A program made the translations under genes and the position numbers. Shown here in pieces: positions 15,669-23,204 of a DNA stretch of 26,431 nucleotides (position 1 is the stretch's first letter; each line of letters starts with the position of its first letter). Where the stretch lies: positions 1-26,431 of the forward strand of contig URHY01000025.1 of the NCBI GenBank assembly GCA_900547815.1, read 5' to 3'. This stretch comes from an uncultured Solobacterium sp. (GTDB taxonomy: Bacteria > Bacillota_I > Bacilli_A > Erysipelotrichales > Erysipelotrichaceae). The notes under the pieces are model-generated. The model did not search any database. It was given only the letters and a program-made list of their open reading frames with translations, and had not been told where the DNA came from.

Positions 15669-16265
15669 ATGGCAATTGTATATTCAAATGTAACTGTAAG
15701 CTTAACTAAGCAAACATCTGTACCTATAGTTGAAATGGTACAAGGTGATACAGGAAGAGGATTGGATGTATTCGTCAGTGACAATATTATCACTGACCAA
15801 GTAGCGTATACGGATGATAGCTTAACCGCTACGTTATGGGCTACTAAGCCTAGTGGATTAATGGTTAGTATGGATGCTACATCTGTATCTAGATTTCAAA
15901 ATTCGAATGCTTACGAAATTAAATTTTCAGATCCAGAAATATTCCAACAGATTATTGCTGAGGTTGGCATAGTACAATGCCAAATCAATGTTCTGATGAG
16001 CGGTGAATTCGTAACGTCTGTTCCTATTAAAATTAATGTAATTGAAAATATGGCAACAGCATTTGAATTGGAATCTAAAGAAGAATTTAGAAATGCTATT
16101 GAATTGATGGCAAAACAAAGAGAATACATCAGAGTTTTAGAAGATTATATTAGTCAATTTCAAGAACAGTTAAAATTGACTGTAAATGTGCGTTATGGAA
16201 CAAGTGATCCTACTGTTTTATCAACGGACAAGCAAGGTGATATTTATATCAAATATAAGGAGTAG
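15669..16265 (+). CDS. Baseplate protein with BppU-like N-terminal domain
   Basis: From ATG 15669 (GGAGGT at 15658-15663) the protein is 198 residues. Residues about 20-130 show the BppU N-terminal (DUF2479) immunoglobulin-like pattern: V-Q-G-D-T-G-R-G-L-D-V-F-V, then LTATLWATKPSG, NAYEIKFSDPEIFQQIIAEVGIVQCQINVL and TSVPIKINVIENM. A helical segment follows (SKEEFRNAIELMAKQREYIRVLEDYISQF, in two parts), then a short C-terminal strand motif RYGTSDPTVLSTDKQGDIYIKY. In TP901-1-like phages this domain attaches receptor-binding proteins to the Dit ring. The C-terminal part is short, so it is probably an adaptor rather than the receptor binder. Confidence 0.7.
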   Translation: MAIVYSNVTVSLTKQTSVPIVEMVQGDTGRGLDVFVSDNIITDQVAYTDDSLTATLWATKPSGLMVSMDATSVSRFQNSNAYEIKFSDPEIFQQIIAEVGIVQCQINVLMSGEFVTSVPIKINVIENMATAFELESKEEFRNAIELMAKQREYIRVLEDYISQFQEQLKLTVNVRYGTSDPTVLSTDKQGDIYIKYKE

Positions 16266-16268
16266 ATT

Positions 16269-17492
16269 ATGGGAGTTGTATGTGAATTAGATTACAACGA
16301 AACCGATTTCGATCTTGATGTCTTATTAGACAATTCGTCAATTATCGAAGATGGTCAACAAATGCCAGCGATAGATTATGATGTATCTGCATATTCTGAT
16401 GTAGCGAATTTAGACTATAACCAATACTTGCGCGTTTCGTTTGATGTTTATAATGAACGATACGAAGATGCTTATCCTAACTTAAGATACAAAGCTAATG
16501 TTCGCTTTAGGATTACAGGCCAATTCGCTATCCAAGCGTATAATACAGTAAAATTTGGTGGATTAACATGGTCAGGATACATGAATTATGGATATTATAC
16601 ACAAGATACAGGGTGGATAAATATTCCTGGTGAAATAAATGAAGCTATGGGATGTAATAGGCAACGTAGTTTTTCTTGGAATTGTAGTATTAGTGGATGG
16701 CCAAACTTAAGCGGAACGGCCAGTGTAACAACACCTTTGATTTCAGTACCTGAATTTGATCCATCAATATCTGATGTTGATGTAGAATCTTTAGTTATTA
16801 ACGGAAAATTAAAAAGTAATCCATACAATTTGTATTGTTTGAGAGTGTTCTCACAAGATAAAAGAGTGTTTATTTCAAACAATTTAAACGGATCTTTAAC
16901 TGTTGATGGATTAACGCAAAAAACACAGTATGAATATCATGTTGAGGTATGGAAAGCCGATTTAAGTGGATCGTATGTTAGCCAAAAAAAATTAATTGCA
17001 ACTACATTAGAAAATTATCCTGAAATAAGTATCGAAAGTGTTGATTTTGTGATAACAGAAGTTGATTCAGATTATGACAACGTAACACTTACTGTGCACA
17101 CTACAGATGATGCTCATGTAAAATATTGTACGTGGGGAGAAGGTGGAGTTTACAAAAAAGCTGAAGGAACAAGCACCACATATAATAATCTGAAAAAAAA
17201 CTTGGAATTATATTTTGATGTAACAGTAGAAGATACACTTGGACGAACCAGTAAACCGTTTGATTTTAAATTTAACACAACATTCACTTATATGGAAGCG
17301 TGGGTATTTGTTGATGAAAAATGGGAGCGCGGGTATTCTATGGCGCTTGGAAGAATGAATAAACCAAAACTAGATAGTGAAATAAGCGCATATTCTTCCG
17401 GTGTAGGCAGTAAAGATACTTATAGTCTTGTTAGGCTAAGCGCATATGATGGTTTGGAATGGCATCAAGCAATACCTTATAAGGAGGAATAA
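16269..17492 (+). CDS. Baseplate / tail fibre protein, beta-rich, role uncertain
   Basis: The 407-residue protein is almost entirely beta-strand by composition, rich in Tyr, Asn, Ser and Asp. Residues about 170-245 and 250-335 look like two fibronectin type III-like or Ig-like modules; the first contains LTVDGLTQKTQYEYHVEVW, which matches the late strands of an FN3 domain. The N-terminal 150 residues have aromatic-rich strands (YMNYGYYTQDTGWINIPG) that could form a carbohydrate-binding surface. The C-terminus (MEAWVFVDEKWERGYSMALG and WHQAIPYKEE) resembles the ends of tail proteins that dock to a partner. AAGGAG precedes ATG 16269. It is structural by position; the exact role is not recognised. 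Confidence 0.65.
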   Translation: MGVVCELDYNETDFDLDVLLDNSSIIEDGQQMPAIDYDVSAYSDVANLDYNQYLRVSFDVYNERYEDAYPNLRYKANVRFRITGQFAIQAYNTVKFGGLTWSGYMNYGYYTQDTGWINIPGEINEAMGCNRQRSFSWNCSISGWPNLSGTASVTTPLISVPEFDPSISDVDVESLVINGKLKSNPYNLYCLRVFSQDKRVFISNNLNGSLTVDGLTQKTQYEYHVEVWKADLSGSYVSQKKLIATTLENYPEISIESVDFVITEVDSDYDNVTLTVHTTDDAHVKYCTWGEGGVYKKAEGTSTTYNNLKKNLELYFDVTVEDTLGRTSKPFDFKFNTTFTYMEAWVFVDEKWERGYSMALGRMNKPKLDSEISAYSSGVGSKDTYSLVRLSAYDGLEWHQAIPYKEE

Positions 17493-17493
17493 A

Positions 17494-17787
17494 ATGGAAA
17501 TAAAAAGAGATCATATTTTCATAAATCAAGGAGATACCATCTATACAGACATTTTAATTAAATATAAGAATGGGAAAGTATTTATTCCTGGTAAAAATGA
17601 TTCTTTAGAATTCATTGTTTATAAAGATGGCAAAGAATATATCAGAATTCCTATTGATGAATCTCTGAAGGTGATTTGCCAAACGGATGAACTTTCTGTT
17701 GGTGTTTATAATTGGATGGTTCGTATTGATGTTAATGGGATTAAAGAAACACCATTAAAAGGAATTCTTCAAGTGAAAGGAGACTAG
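17494..17787 (+). CDS. Small baseplate adaptor, BppU-N-like
   Basis: From ATG 17494 (AAGGAGG 13 to 7 bases before it) the protein is 97 residues, a single beta-sandwich. INQGDTIYTDILIKYKNG, DSLEFIVYKDGK and GVYNWMVRIDVNGIKETPLKG follow the strand order of the N-terminal domain in BppU-like proteins. It is the second of two such domains in the baseplate cluster, here standing alone without helix or C-terminal receptor module. It most likely links the neighbouring large receptor-binding protein to the baseplate. Its stop is two bases before the next ATG. Confidence 0.6.
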   Translation: MEIKRDHIFINQGDTIYTDILIKYKNGKVFIPGKNDSLEFIVYKDGKEYIRIPIDESLKVICQTDELSVGVYNWMVRIDVNGIKETPLKGILQVKGD

Positions 17788-17789
17788 AA

Positions 17790-20417
17790 ATGGATGGATT
17801 GAAAGCAAGACTAAGTTTTGATGCGGTTGCTTATGATTATGATGATGAATATCTTACGATTGATACAGATACACATACTATTAATATTAATAATGTATCT
17901 AGATTGTTCGGAGTGCAATATGATGGTAATTCTAAACTGATTAAATTTAGAGTCAGAAACAAGTTATCTGATATTCAAAAAATGCAAGATTCAATTGTTT
18001 ATATAAATTGGATTGATTCTAGGGGAGTTAAGGGTCAGTCAATTGCGATTAATAAAACAATTAATAATGATACTTGTGAATTTGCATGGAAAGTACCATT
18101 TGCTGCTTTGAAAAATTCAGGAGTATTACATTTTGCGATGAGCGCAGTTGTGACTAAAAATAGTTCAAGTGTAATTGATCAAAGATGGTCTACACAAATT
18201 GCATCTGTAATTACACCTGATGGAATTTATATTAAATCTTATACACCTAGTAGTGAAGAAGAAGATAGAATTGCACAAATCTATAACGAGTTATCAAATA
18301 TGATAAATAAGCAAAATGAATATTTGCAATCACAAGTTAATTCACTAAATGAGGCTTTATCTTACTTAAATAAAACAGATGATGTCACGTTCACTGTTTC
18401 TGATACGCTTGATGAAGCTGGTAGTCATAAAAAAGATGTAAGCATTCCAGTTAATTCAATTGTAATCTTTAAAAATACATCAAACAATTTAATGACATTA
18501 AATATTGGAGATGGAAGTAGTGAACAAAATATATCAAAATCAGTTAAGATTGGCGAGGAAATTAAATTCATAGCTAATATGAACGCAAATTACATAAGAT
18601 GTTATGTAAATGGCACGAGTGTTAAATATCAAGTCACAATTGTTAATAGCTTAATTAATCAATTAAGTATTCTCAAATCCTATGCTGATTGCTTTATTAA
18701 GGCACACATATCTAGGTTTGATTTGAAAAAAGGTACATGGTCAGATGTTAATAAATTGGATAAATATGAAAAAAAGAGAATTTACTACGGTGATGTAGAT
18801 AACAGAGTTAGCATCAAAAAAGGTGATGTAATTGTCTATGATACAAAAGGACTATATATGTACATCGAAGTTTGTGATGATACGAATGTTTTGGAAAAAA
18901 CTGGATGGATTAGTGGAAAAAACATTTATACATTCATGCATGATGGATATTTGCAACTTCAATTTGCAAATGGAAAAGATTATAATGTATCAACGGAAAT
19001 AAGTCAATTTGACTTCAAAGGAGCATGTAATATCATTTCTGTGCAATATCTATTGAGTGATATAACAGATGTGCAAAATAATATTAAGAATGTGCAAAGC
19101 AATATATTGAACACTTTGAATGGGGAACGTACTTTTACGGTGAACGAAGCAGTTTCTAAAGATACAAGCTATTCGTATGATATCGGTATTCCAAAAGGAT
19201 GTATTGTAAATATAATCAATAATTCGGATTCAAGTGTATGTAACGTTAATGTATCCGATGGATTCGTAGAAAAAAGCATTACAACTCAACTTGATATAGG
19301 AAATAACATTACTTTTGTTGCACCTTTTGATGTAAAAAGAATTAGGCATTATGTAGCTGGAACTAAATTGCATTTGGATGTCACTTATGATTTCAAAGCT
19401 ATATATGATATTAAATCTGAATTAAATAACAAAATAGCAAGGAATGTTTTTAAATCCGAAATAGAAGATACTGTATCAAAAATACGAAATGAATGTAGAG
19501 AAAAAGCTTATGTGTTTGCTCTTGTTACAGACACACATACTAAATATGATGGAAATGATTTTTGGCAGGATACTTATAGAAATCTAAAAGCTGTAAATGA
19601 TTCTTACAATTTTGATGCGATATTTCATTTAGGTGATATTGTCGAAGGAAATTTTACTAAAGATGAAACAGAACAAATATTGTCGGAAACTAGACAAGAT
19701 ATGTTAAGTATATCTAATATGTCATTCTTGTTGACTGGAAATCACGATGATAATCATGTTTATTATAACTCTCACAACGATGGATTGATTACAGATTCAG
19801 ATAGATATGCTTTACTTAATCGCTTTAATGAGATTCGCGTATGTAGAAAACAGTCAAATCAATATTATTACATTGATATTTCCGATGATTTAAGAATTAT
19901 TTGTCTTGATGGAATGCTTGGAGATGGGCATTTAGGAAACGACGGTAATTCATGGGGATATACAGACGAACAAGTTGAGTGGATGCGGAGTGATGCATTG
20001 AGTACAAATCGTCAAGTAATGGTGTTGTCACATATGCAATTATCATCAATTTATAGCAGTCATTATGATGATGGATATATGATTTATAATAGTGACGCAA
20101 TGTTGGATGCGTTATCTAAATTTAAAGAAAGCGGTGGCATAGTTATTGGCTTTTTCAATGGGCATACACATGCTGATTTTATGACTCAAAATAGCATTGG
20201 AATTCATGAAGTTCAAACTGGCACGCAAAATATGAACCAGTCTGGAACGTTTGGACAATCATCATATTCTGATGGAGTATATACACCTAATGTCCCAGTT
20301 AGAAAGAAAGATTCTACTTTGCAAGATTTGTGGGATGTGTTGATTGTAAAACCATTAAGTAAAACTGTTAAAATTATTAGATTTGGAGCTGGTGAGGATA
20401 GAGAATTTTCGTATTAA
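17790..20417 (+). CDS. Large tail/receptor-binding protein with C-terminal metallophosphoesterase
   Basis: The protein is 875 residues. Residues 1-150 form a BppU-like baseplate-anchoring domain (SRLFGVQYDGNSKLIKFRV, EFAWKVPFAALKNSGVLHF). Residues 155-195 are a coiled coil. Two related beta modules follow at about 198-285 and 447-534, each with FTV-near start, a central I-x-I-x-N-x-S segment, D-G-x-x-E then I-x-F, and ending I-R-x-Y-V-x-G-T. Residues about 570-820 are a calcineurin-like phosphoesterase with all metal motifs: D581-T-H583, G615-D616, G650-N-H-D653, H748 and G791-H-T-H794. Such an enzyme could cut phosphodiesters in teichoic acids or capsule during adsorption; the substrate is inferred. 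AAAGGAG precedes ATG 17790. Confidence 0.85.
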   Translation: MDGLKARLSFDAVAYDYDDEYLTIDTDTHTININNVSRLFGVQYDGNSKLIKFRVRNKLSDIQKMQDSIVYINWIDSRGVKGQSIAINKTINNDTCEFAWKVPFAALKNSGVLHFAMSAVVTKNSSSVIDQRWSTQIASVITPDGIYIKSYTPSSEEEDRIAQIYNELSNMINKQNEYLQSQVNSLNEALSYLNKTDDVTFTVSDTLDEAGSHKKDVSIPVNSIVIFKNTSNNLMTLNIGDGSSEQNISKSVKIGEEIKFIANMNANYIRCYVNGTSVKYQVTIVNSLINQLSILKSYADCFIKAHISRFDLKKGTWSDVNKLDKYEKKRIYYGDVDNRVSIKKGDVIVYDTKGLYMYIEVCDDTNVLEKTGWISGKNIYTFMHDGYLQLQFANGKDYNVSTEISQFDFKGACNIISVQYLLSDITDVQNNIKNVQSNILNTLNGERTFTVNEAVSKDTSYSYDIGIPKGCIVNIINNSDSSVCNVNVSDGFVEKSITTQLDIGNNITFVAPFDVKRIRHYVAGTKLHLDVTYDFKAIYDIKSELNNKIARNVFKSEIEDTVSKIRNECREKAYVFALVTDTHTKYDGNDFWQDTYRNLKAVNDSYNFDAIFHLGDIVEGNFTKDETEQILSETRQDMLSISNMSFLLTGNHDDNHVYYNSHNDGLITDSDRYALLNRFNEIRVCRKQSNQYYYIDISDDLRIICLDGMLGDGHLGNDGNSWGYTDEQVEWMRSDALSTNRQVMVLSHMQLSSIYSSHYDDGYMIYNSDAMLDALSKFKESGGIVIGFFNGHTHADFMTQNSIGIHEVQTGTQNMNQSGTFGQSSYSDGVYTPNVPVRKKDSTLQDLWDVLIVKPLSKTVKIIRFGAGEDREFSY

Positions 20418-20486
20418 CAAATTAAACTTAGATTAGGCAAAGAAAACTTTAATGGACTATTGAATTCAAATAGGAGGAAAACTAAT

Positions 20487-20780
20487 ATGAGTGGAGAATA
20501 TCTTAGTGTTATTATTTCTGCATGCATGCTTGTAATCGCATTTATTACGTATAATCGTGGCACACGAAAGATTGATGGAGAGCAAATATCCAATATGGCA
20601 TTTTTGAAAAATGAATTAGAACATATCAAATCGGATTTAAGTGATATAAAGGATTCGATTTCAGAAATAAAAAAAGGAAGCAATTCAATGGAAGTGGAGC
20701 TTTCAGAACTAAAACAACAAATAATTACTTTGTTTAATCGTGTAAAAGCGTTGGAGGATCATAATAAAAATGGATATTAA
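20487..20780 (+). CDS. Small membrane protein, N-terminal TM helix then coiled coil
   Basis: From ATG 20487 (AGGAGG at 20472-20477) the protein is 97 residues. Residues 5-21 (YLSVIISACMLVIAFIT) form one membrane helix, and the rest is a heptad-rich helix (ELEHIKSDLSDIKDSISEIKKG and MEVELSELKQQIITLFNRVKALE). The build recalls XhlA-type accessory lysis proteins but with the membrane helix at the N- rather than the C-terminus. It might be an accessory lysis protein, a tail-tip membrane protein or an anchor. It overlaps the next gene by 11 bases, and the pair precedes a sigma-like gene. Function not recognised. Confidence 0.65.
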   Translation: MSGEYLSVIISACMLVIAFITYNRGTRKIDGEQISNMAFLKNELEHIKSDLSDIKDSISEIKKGSNSMEVELSELKQQIITLFNRVKALEDHNKNGY

Positions 20781-21003
20781 AGATGCAAACAAGAAACTTC
20801 AAAATGTAGAAGAAAAAGTAGATAACGTTTATTGTTTTTGTTCAAAATTAATTGATAGAAACTATAAAACGAGTAGGACGATTATTACGGTTTTAATCCT
20901 AGTAATTATTGTTCTTTATTCTACTATTGTTTGTCGTGGTTATTGGAAAGATGATCATGTGAATAATTGTTCTTGCGAAGCTAATTCAAACCAACGAATT
21001 TAA
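20770..21003 (+). CDS. Small membrane protein with central TM helix
   Basis: The 77-residue protein starts at ATG 20770 inside the end of the previous gene; GGAGG (20753-20757) lies 12 bases before. A charged amphipathic helix (residues 1-33) is followed by a membrane helix (TIITVLILVIIVLYSTIV, about 37-54) and a polar tail with cysteines (CSCEANSN). The order helix, membrane span and short tail is like XhlA-type proteins. Together with the previous protein it could form a hetero-oligomer through the coiled parts. Its role is unknown; a lysis accessory function is a guess from size and topology. Confidence 0.55.
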   Translation: MDIKDANKKLQNVEEKVDNVYCFCSKLIDRNYKTSRTIITVLILVIIVLYSTIVCRGYWKDDHVNNCSCEANSNQRI

Positions 21004-21011
21004 TTAAGGCG

Positions 21012-21245
21012 GTGGTTTATATTAACAAAGCTAACAGATTAAAAGAAATACGTCCTAATGATGCATTAATACTTATCAAATCTGTTGGATTAAGAAAGAA
21101 ATATGAACAGGTTTTGATTATGAGATACGTGTATGATATGTCATGCACGGAAATTGCAGATGCATTATGTGTGGAAGTACAAACCATAAGGAACAGAGTA
21201 TGCAAAGCAAGAAAAATGTTTGATAAATATGTGAGCAATCTATAA
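21012..21245 (+). CDS. Sigma-70 region 4-like DNA-binding protein
   Basis: The 77-residue protein ends with a clear sigma region-4 type HTH: YEQVLIMRYVYDMSCTEIAD (R-Y at the L-R-Y-x-x-x-x-S-x-x-E-I-A pattern), followed by LCVEVQTIRNRVCKARKMF with the recognition helix. Region 2 is absent, so it cannot be a full sigma factor; it may act as a transcription activator (as ArpU-like late regulators do) or modify -35 recognition. The GTG start at 21012 is uncertain because AAGG is only two bases before it; GGTGG could serve a start a few codons later. It is the last gene before a strong terminator, so it is co-transcribed with tail genes. Confidence 0.7.
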   Translation: MVYINKANRLKEIRPNDALILIKSVGLRKKYEQVLIMRYVYDMSCTEIADALCVEVQTIRNRVCKARKMFDKYVSNL

Positions 21246-21264
21246 TGGTTGCTCATTTTATTTT
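21232..21264 (+). terminator. Terminator after the tail/baseplate transcript
   Basis: TGAGCAA (21232-21238) pairs with TTGCTCA (21249-21255). Two further pairs, one of them a G-U, shrink the loop to TATAAT. TTTTATTTT follows. It overlaps the stop codon of the sigma-like gene and separates the morphogenesis genes from the cassette at 21344. Confidence 0.85.
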
Positions 21265-21291
21265 GGGTATTTTATGAGTATTATTCGAGTA

Positions 21292-21320
21292 TTAAATTAT
21301 TTATTACGTAACCATATAAT
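21292..21320 (+). promoter_or_regulatory. Weak candidate promoter for the 21344-23678 cassette
   Basis: A perfect -10 box TATAAT (21315-21320) follows the terminator. The -35 position at 17 bp holds only TTAAAT. A direct repeat GAGTATTA occurs just upstream (21276 and 21287 region). A promoter is expected here because a terminator precedes and a gene follows, but the -35 is poor. Confidence 0.35.
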
Positions 21321-21343
21321 TAAAGCGTAAAGAGGTGGTTGAA

Positions 21344-21784
21344 ATGTATAACAATTATAATCCAGCACAAGCACGAATTGACAGCTTGATGCAGCAAAGA
21401 CAAATGATAGATCAACAAATTCAGCAAGTACAACAGTATGCAAATATTCCACCTATCAATATTAATAATCAGATTACACCACAACAACAAGGTAATTTTG
21501 ATTTTAATGGAAAATGGGTGAACGATGAGCAGGAAGCTAGAAACTTTGCGAATGCAAATTTACCAACGATTTTATTTGATAACAATAAATCTATTTTTTA
21601 TATGAAATCTTTAGATGGAACATTTAAAAAATTTAAATTTGAAGAAATCACGGAAGATACTTCTAACAGTATCGAAAATCGTGTAAATGGAATCGAAAAG
21701 AAATTAGATGATTTGATATGTGCATTAAGCAAACCACCAAAACAAGCTAATGAGCAACCAAAGAAAGGAGCACAAACAAAATGA
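21344..21784 (+). CDS. Gln/Asn-rich phage protein, function unknown
   Basis: The start is ATG 21344 with AGAGGTGG at 21331-21338 (an in-frame GTG at 21335 lies within that site). The 146-residue protein opens with a Gln-rich helix (residues 8-33, RIDSLMQQRQMIDQQIQQVQQY). It then has a Pro/Asn/Gln linker, a small globular part with NDEQEARNFANANLPTILFD and FYMKSLDGTFKKFKFEEI, and a C-terminal helix with a Lys/Pro/Gln tail. The middle pattern (a short strand-helix-strand unit with I-F-Y-M-K) is met in many gut Bacillota phages next to the genes below, but I know no function. A minor virion role is possible from position. The stop overlaps the next start by four bases. Confidence 0.6.
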   Translation: MYNNYNPAQARIDSLMQQRQMIDQQIQQVQQYANIPPININNQITPQQQGNFDFNGKWVNDEQEARNFANANLPTILFDNNKSIFYMKSLDGTFKKFKFEEITEDTSNSIENRVNGIEKKLDDLICALSKPPKQANEQPKKGAQTK

Positions 21785-22023
21785 ATCCTTTAAAAAGTAT
21801 TATGGGCAATATGAATCCAATTAACATGATGAATATTGGAAATCCCCAGCAAATGTTAATGAACATGTTGTCACAGAAAAATCCACAAGCATTTCAACAA
21901 TTTCAAATGCTTATGAACAGTGGCCAAAATCCACAAGCAATTTTAAATCAGATGATGGGTAATTTAAATCCCCGACAGAAACAACAACTGGAACAAATGG
22001 CAAAAAACTTTGGAATCAGGTAA
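21781..22023 (+). CDS. Small Met/Asn/Gln-rich protein, unknown
   Basis: The 80-residue protein starts at ATG 21781 overlapping the previous stop (ATGA), with AAAGGAG upstream. Composition is extreme: methionine, asparagine and glutamine make up around half of the residues. Short repeats NPQ-A/Q and Q-M-L-M-N (NPQQMLMNMLSQKNPQAFQQ, then NSGQNPQAILNQMMG) occur, ending in a helix (PRQKQQLEQMAKNFG). It probably folds as short amphipathic helices. No enzyme motif, signal peptide or membrane span is seen. Translational coupling suggests it works with the preceding protein. Confidence 0.6.
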   Translation: MNPLKSIMGNMNPINMMNIGNPQQMLMNMLSQKNPQAFQQFQMLMNSGQNPQAILNQMMGNLNPRQKQQLEQMAKNFGIR

Positions 22024-22064
22024 CAACGGCTAAACCGTTATTATAGAAAGAAAGGAGAAAATAT

Positions 22065-22688
22065 ATGATGGAAAATGGAATGGGAATTCAACCAACTTAC
22101 AACTTAGCCGAAAGAAATGACGGCTTTGGAAACGGAGGTGGTTGGTGGATTTGGATCTTGCTAATCTTCGTATTATTTGGATATGGAGGATATGGCAACG
22201 GAAACCTAACAAATGATTCTTTATTAAATGAAGAATTCATTAAACGAGACATTTTTAACACAAACACAAATGTATCTCAAACAGGTTGTCAAACTCAACG
22301 TGATGTATTAGAAAGTCGCTATACTAATCAGTTAGGACTTCAAAACTTGCAAGCTCAGCAACAAGAATGTTGCTGCAACACTCAAAGAGCAATTGACAAT
22401 GTAAATGCTCAAAGTTTCAAAAACACTTGTGACATTACAACGGCAATTCATTCAGAAGGTGAAGCAACACGTGCGTTGATCAATGCTAACACTATGCAAG
22501 AATTACGTGATCGTTTAGCAGATCGTGACCGTGATTTATTGACGGCTAATTTCCAATTAAGTCAACAGGCACAATCTGCAAATATCATTAATACTTTGCA
22601 ACCAACACCAAAACCAGCTTACATTACATGTTCACCATATTACGCTTATAACAACGGATGTGGATGTAATGGCTACAACAACTTATAA
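22065..22688 (+). CDS. Membrane-anchored Cys/Gln-rich phage protein, unknown
   Basis: The 207-residue protein starts at ATG 22065 (AAAGGAG at 22051-22057); a second ATG follows at once. A Gly-rich N-terminus leads into a single aromatic membrane helix (WWIWILLIFVLFGYGG, residues about 27-42) and a Gly/Asn linker. The central part is helical and Gln-rich (GLQNLQAQQQECCCNTQRA, then ALINANTMQELRDRLADRDR) with a CCC cluster. The C-terminus is Pro/Tyr/Cys-rich (CSPYYAYNNGCGCNGYNNL). I have seen this layout in gut Bacillota prophages but know no function. Membrane association and disulfide or metal binding are inferred. A short AACGG/CCGTT hairpin (22025-22039) lies in the gap before it. Confidence 0.6.
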   Translation: MMENGMGIQPTYNLAERNDGFGNGGGWWIWILLIFVLFGYGGYGNGNLTNDSLLNEEFIKRDIFNTNTNVSQTGCQTQRDVLESRYTNQLGLQNLQAQQQECCCNTQRAIDNVNAQSFKNTCDITTAIHSEGEATRALINANTMQELRDRLADRDRDLLTANFQLSQQAQSANIINTLQPTPKPAYITCSPYYAYNNGCGCNGYNNL

Positions 22689-22706
22689 TCTAGCACATAT
22701 GTGATT

Positions 22707-22751
22707 AGGCAATTGCCTTTGGATTTAATGGGATAGTCAAAAGGCTATCCC
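22707..22751 (+). terminator. Palindrome and hairpin between the Cys-rich and jelly-roll genes
   Basis: AGGCAATTGCCT (22707-22718) is a perfect 12-bp palindrome, and CACATATGTG (22694-22703) another just before it. GGGATAGTC (22730-22738) pairs with GGCTATCCC (22743-22751) around AAAA, allowing one G-U pair; TATTTTAAT follows. The T tract is broken, so this may be a partial terminator or a stability element. The next ribosome-binding site (AGGAGG, 22761-22766) follows closely. Confidence 0.5.
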
Positions 22752-22775
22752 TATTTTAATAGGAGGATAAAAGAA

Positions 22776-23195
22776 ATGATTAATAGTATTGCTACGGCTG
22801 TTCAGACAGTCGATAATTCAAATAATGTTTTGTTTCCTACAGATCGTGTAAGATCAAAATCATGCCAGTGTCCATGTAAAGGATGGTTGGCACACGATCT
22901 AGGAAGTGGATTGTTTACACTAACAAAACAAGGAATCTATGAAGTAACTTATACTGCGGATATTACGAGTGCAGCGCCAGGACAAGCTTCTCTAGTGCTT
23001 GAACTAAATGGAGAAGTAATTGGAGGAACACAATCTATTTATACTGTTGCAACTGCAAATGCATACGGAAATGTAAGTGGAGACACTTTGATTCAAGTTC
23101 CATGTGGCGCATCTTATACAATTACACTAGGAAATAACAGTGGTTTGGATTTATCTGTTCAAAATGCAAACATCATTATTAAGAAGATTGCGTAG
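22776..23195 (+). CDS. C1q/TNF-like (BclA C-terminal-like) jelly-roll protein
   Basis: The 139-residue protein is made of alternating beta-strands with the order typical of the BclA C-terminal / TNF-like jelly roll: GLFTLTKQGIYEVTYTADI, ASLVLELNGEVIGGTQSIY, then VSGDTLIQVPCGASYTITLG and SVQNANIIIKKIA as the last strand. Such domains form trimers on virion or spore surfaces and are found in phage head fibres and decoration proteins. Near the N-terminus a CQCPC cluster (residues about 30-34) is unusual and might form disulfides or bind metal. No collagen-like repeat precedes it. AGGAGG lies nine bases before ATG 22776. A surface or receptor-related role is inferred. Confidence 0.7.
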   Translation: MINSIATAVQTVDNSNNVLFPTDRVRSKSCQCPCKGWLAHDLGSGLFTLTKQGIYEVTYTADITSAAPGQASLVLELNGEVIGGTQSIYTVATANAYGNVSGDTLIQVPCGASYTITLGNNSGLDLSVQNANIIIKKIA

Positions 23196-23204
23196 GTGAA
23201 AAAT

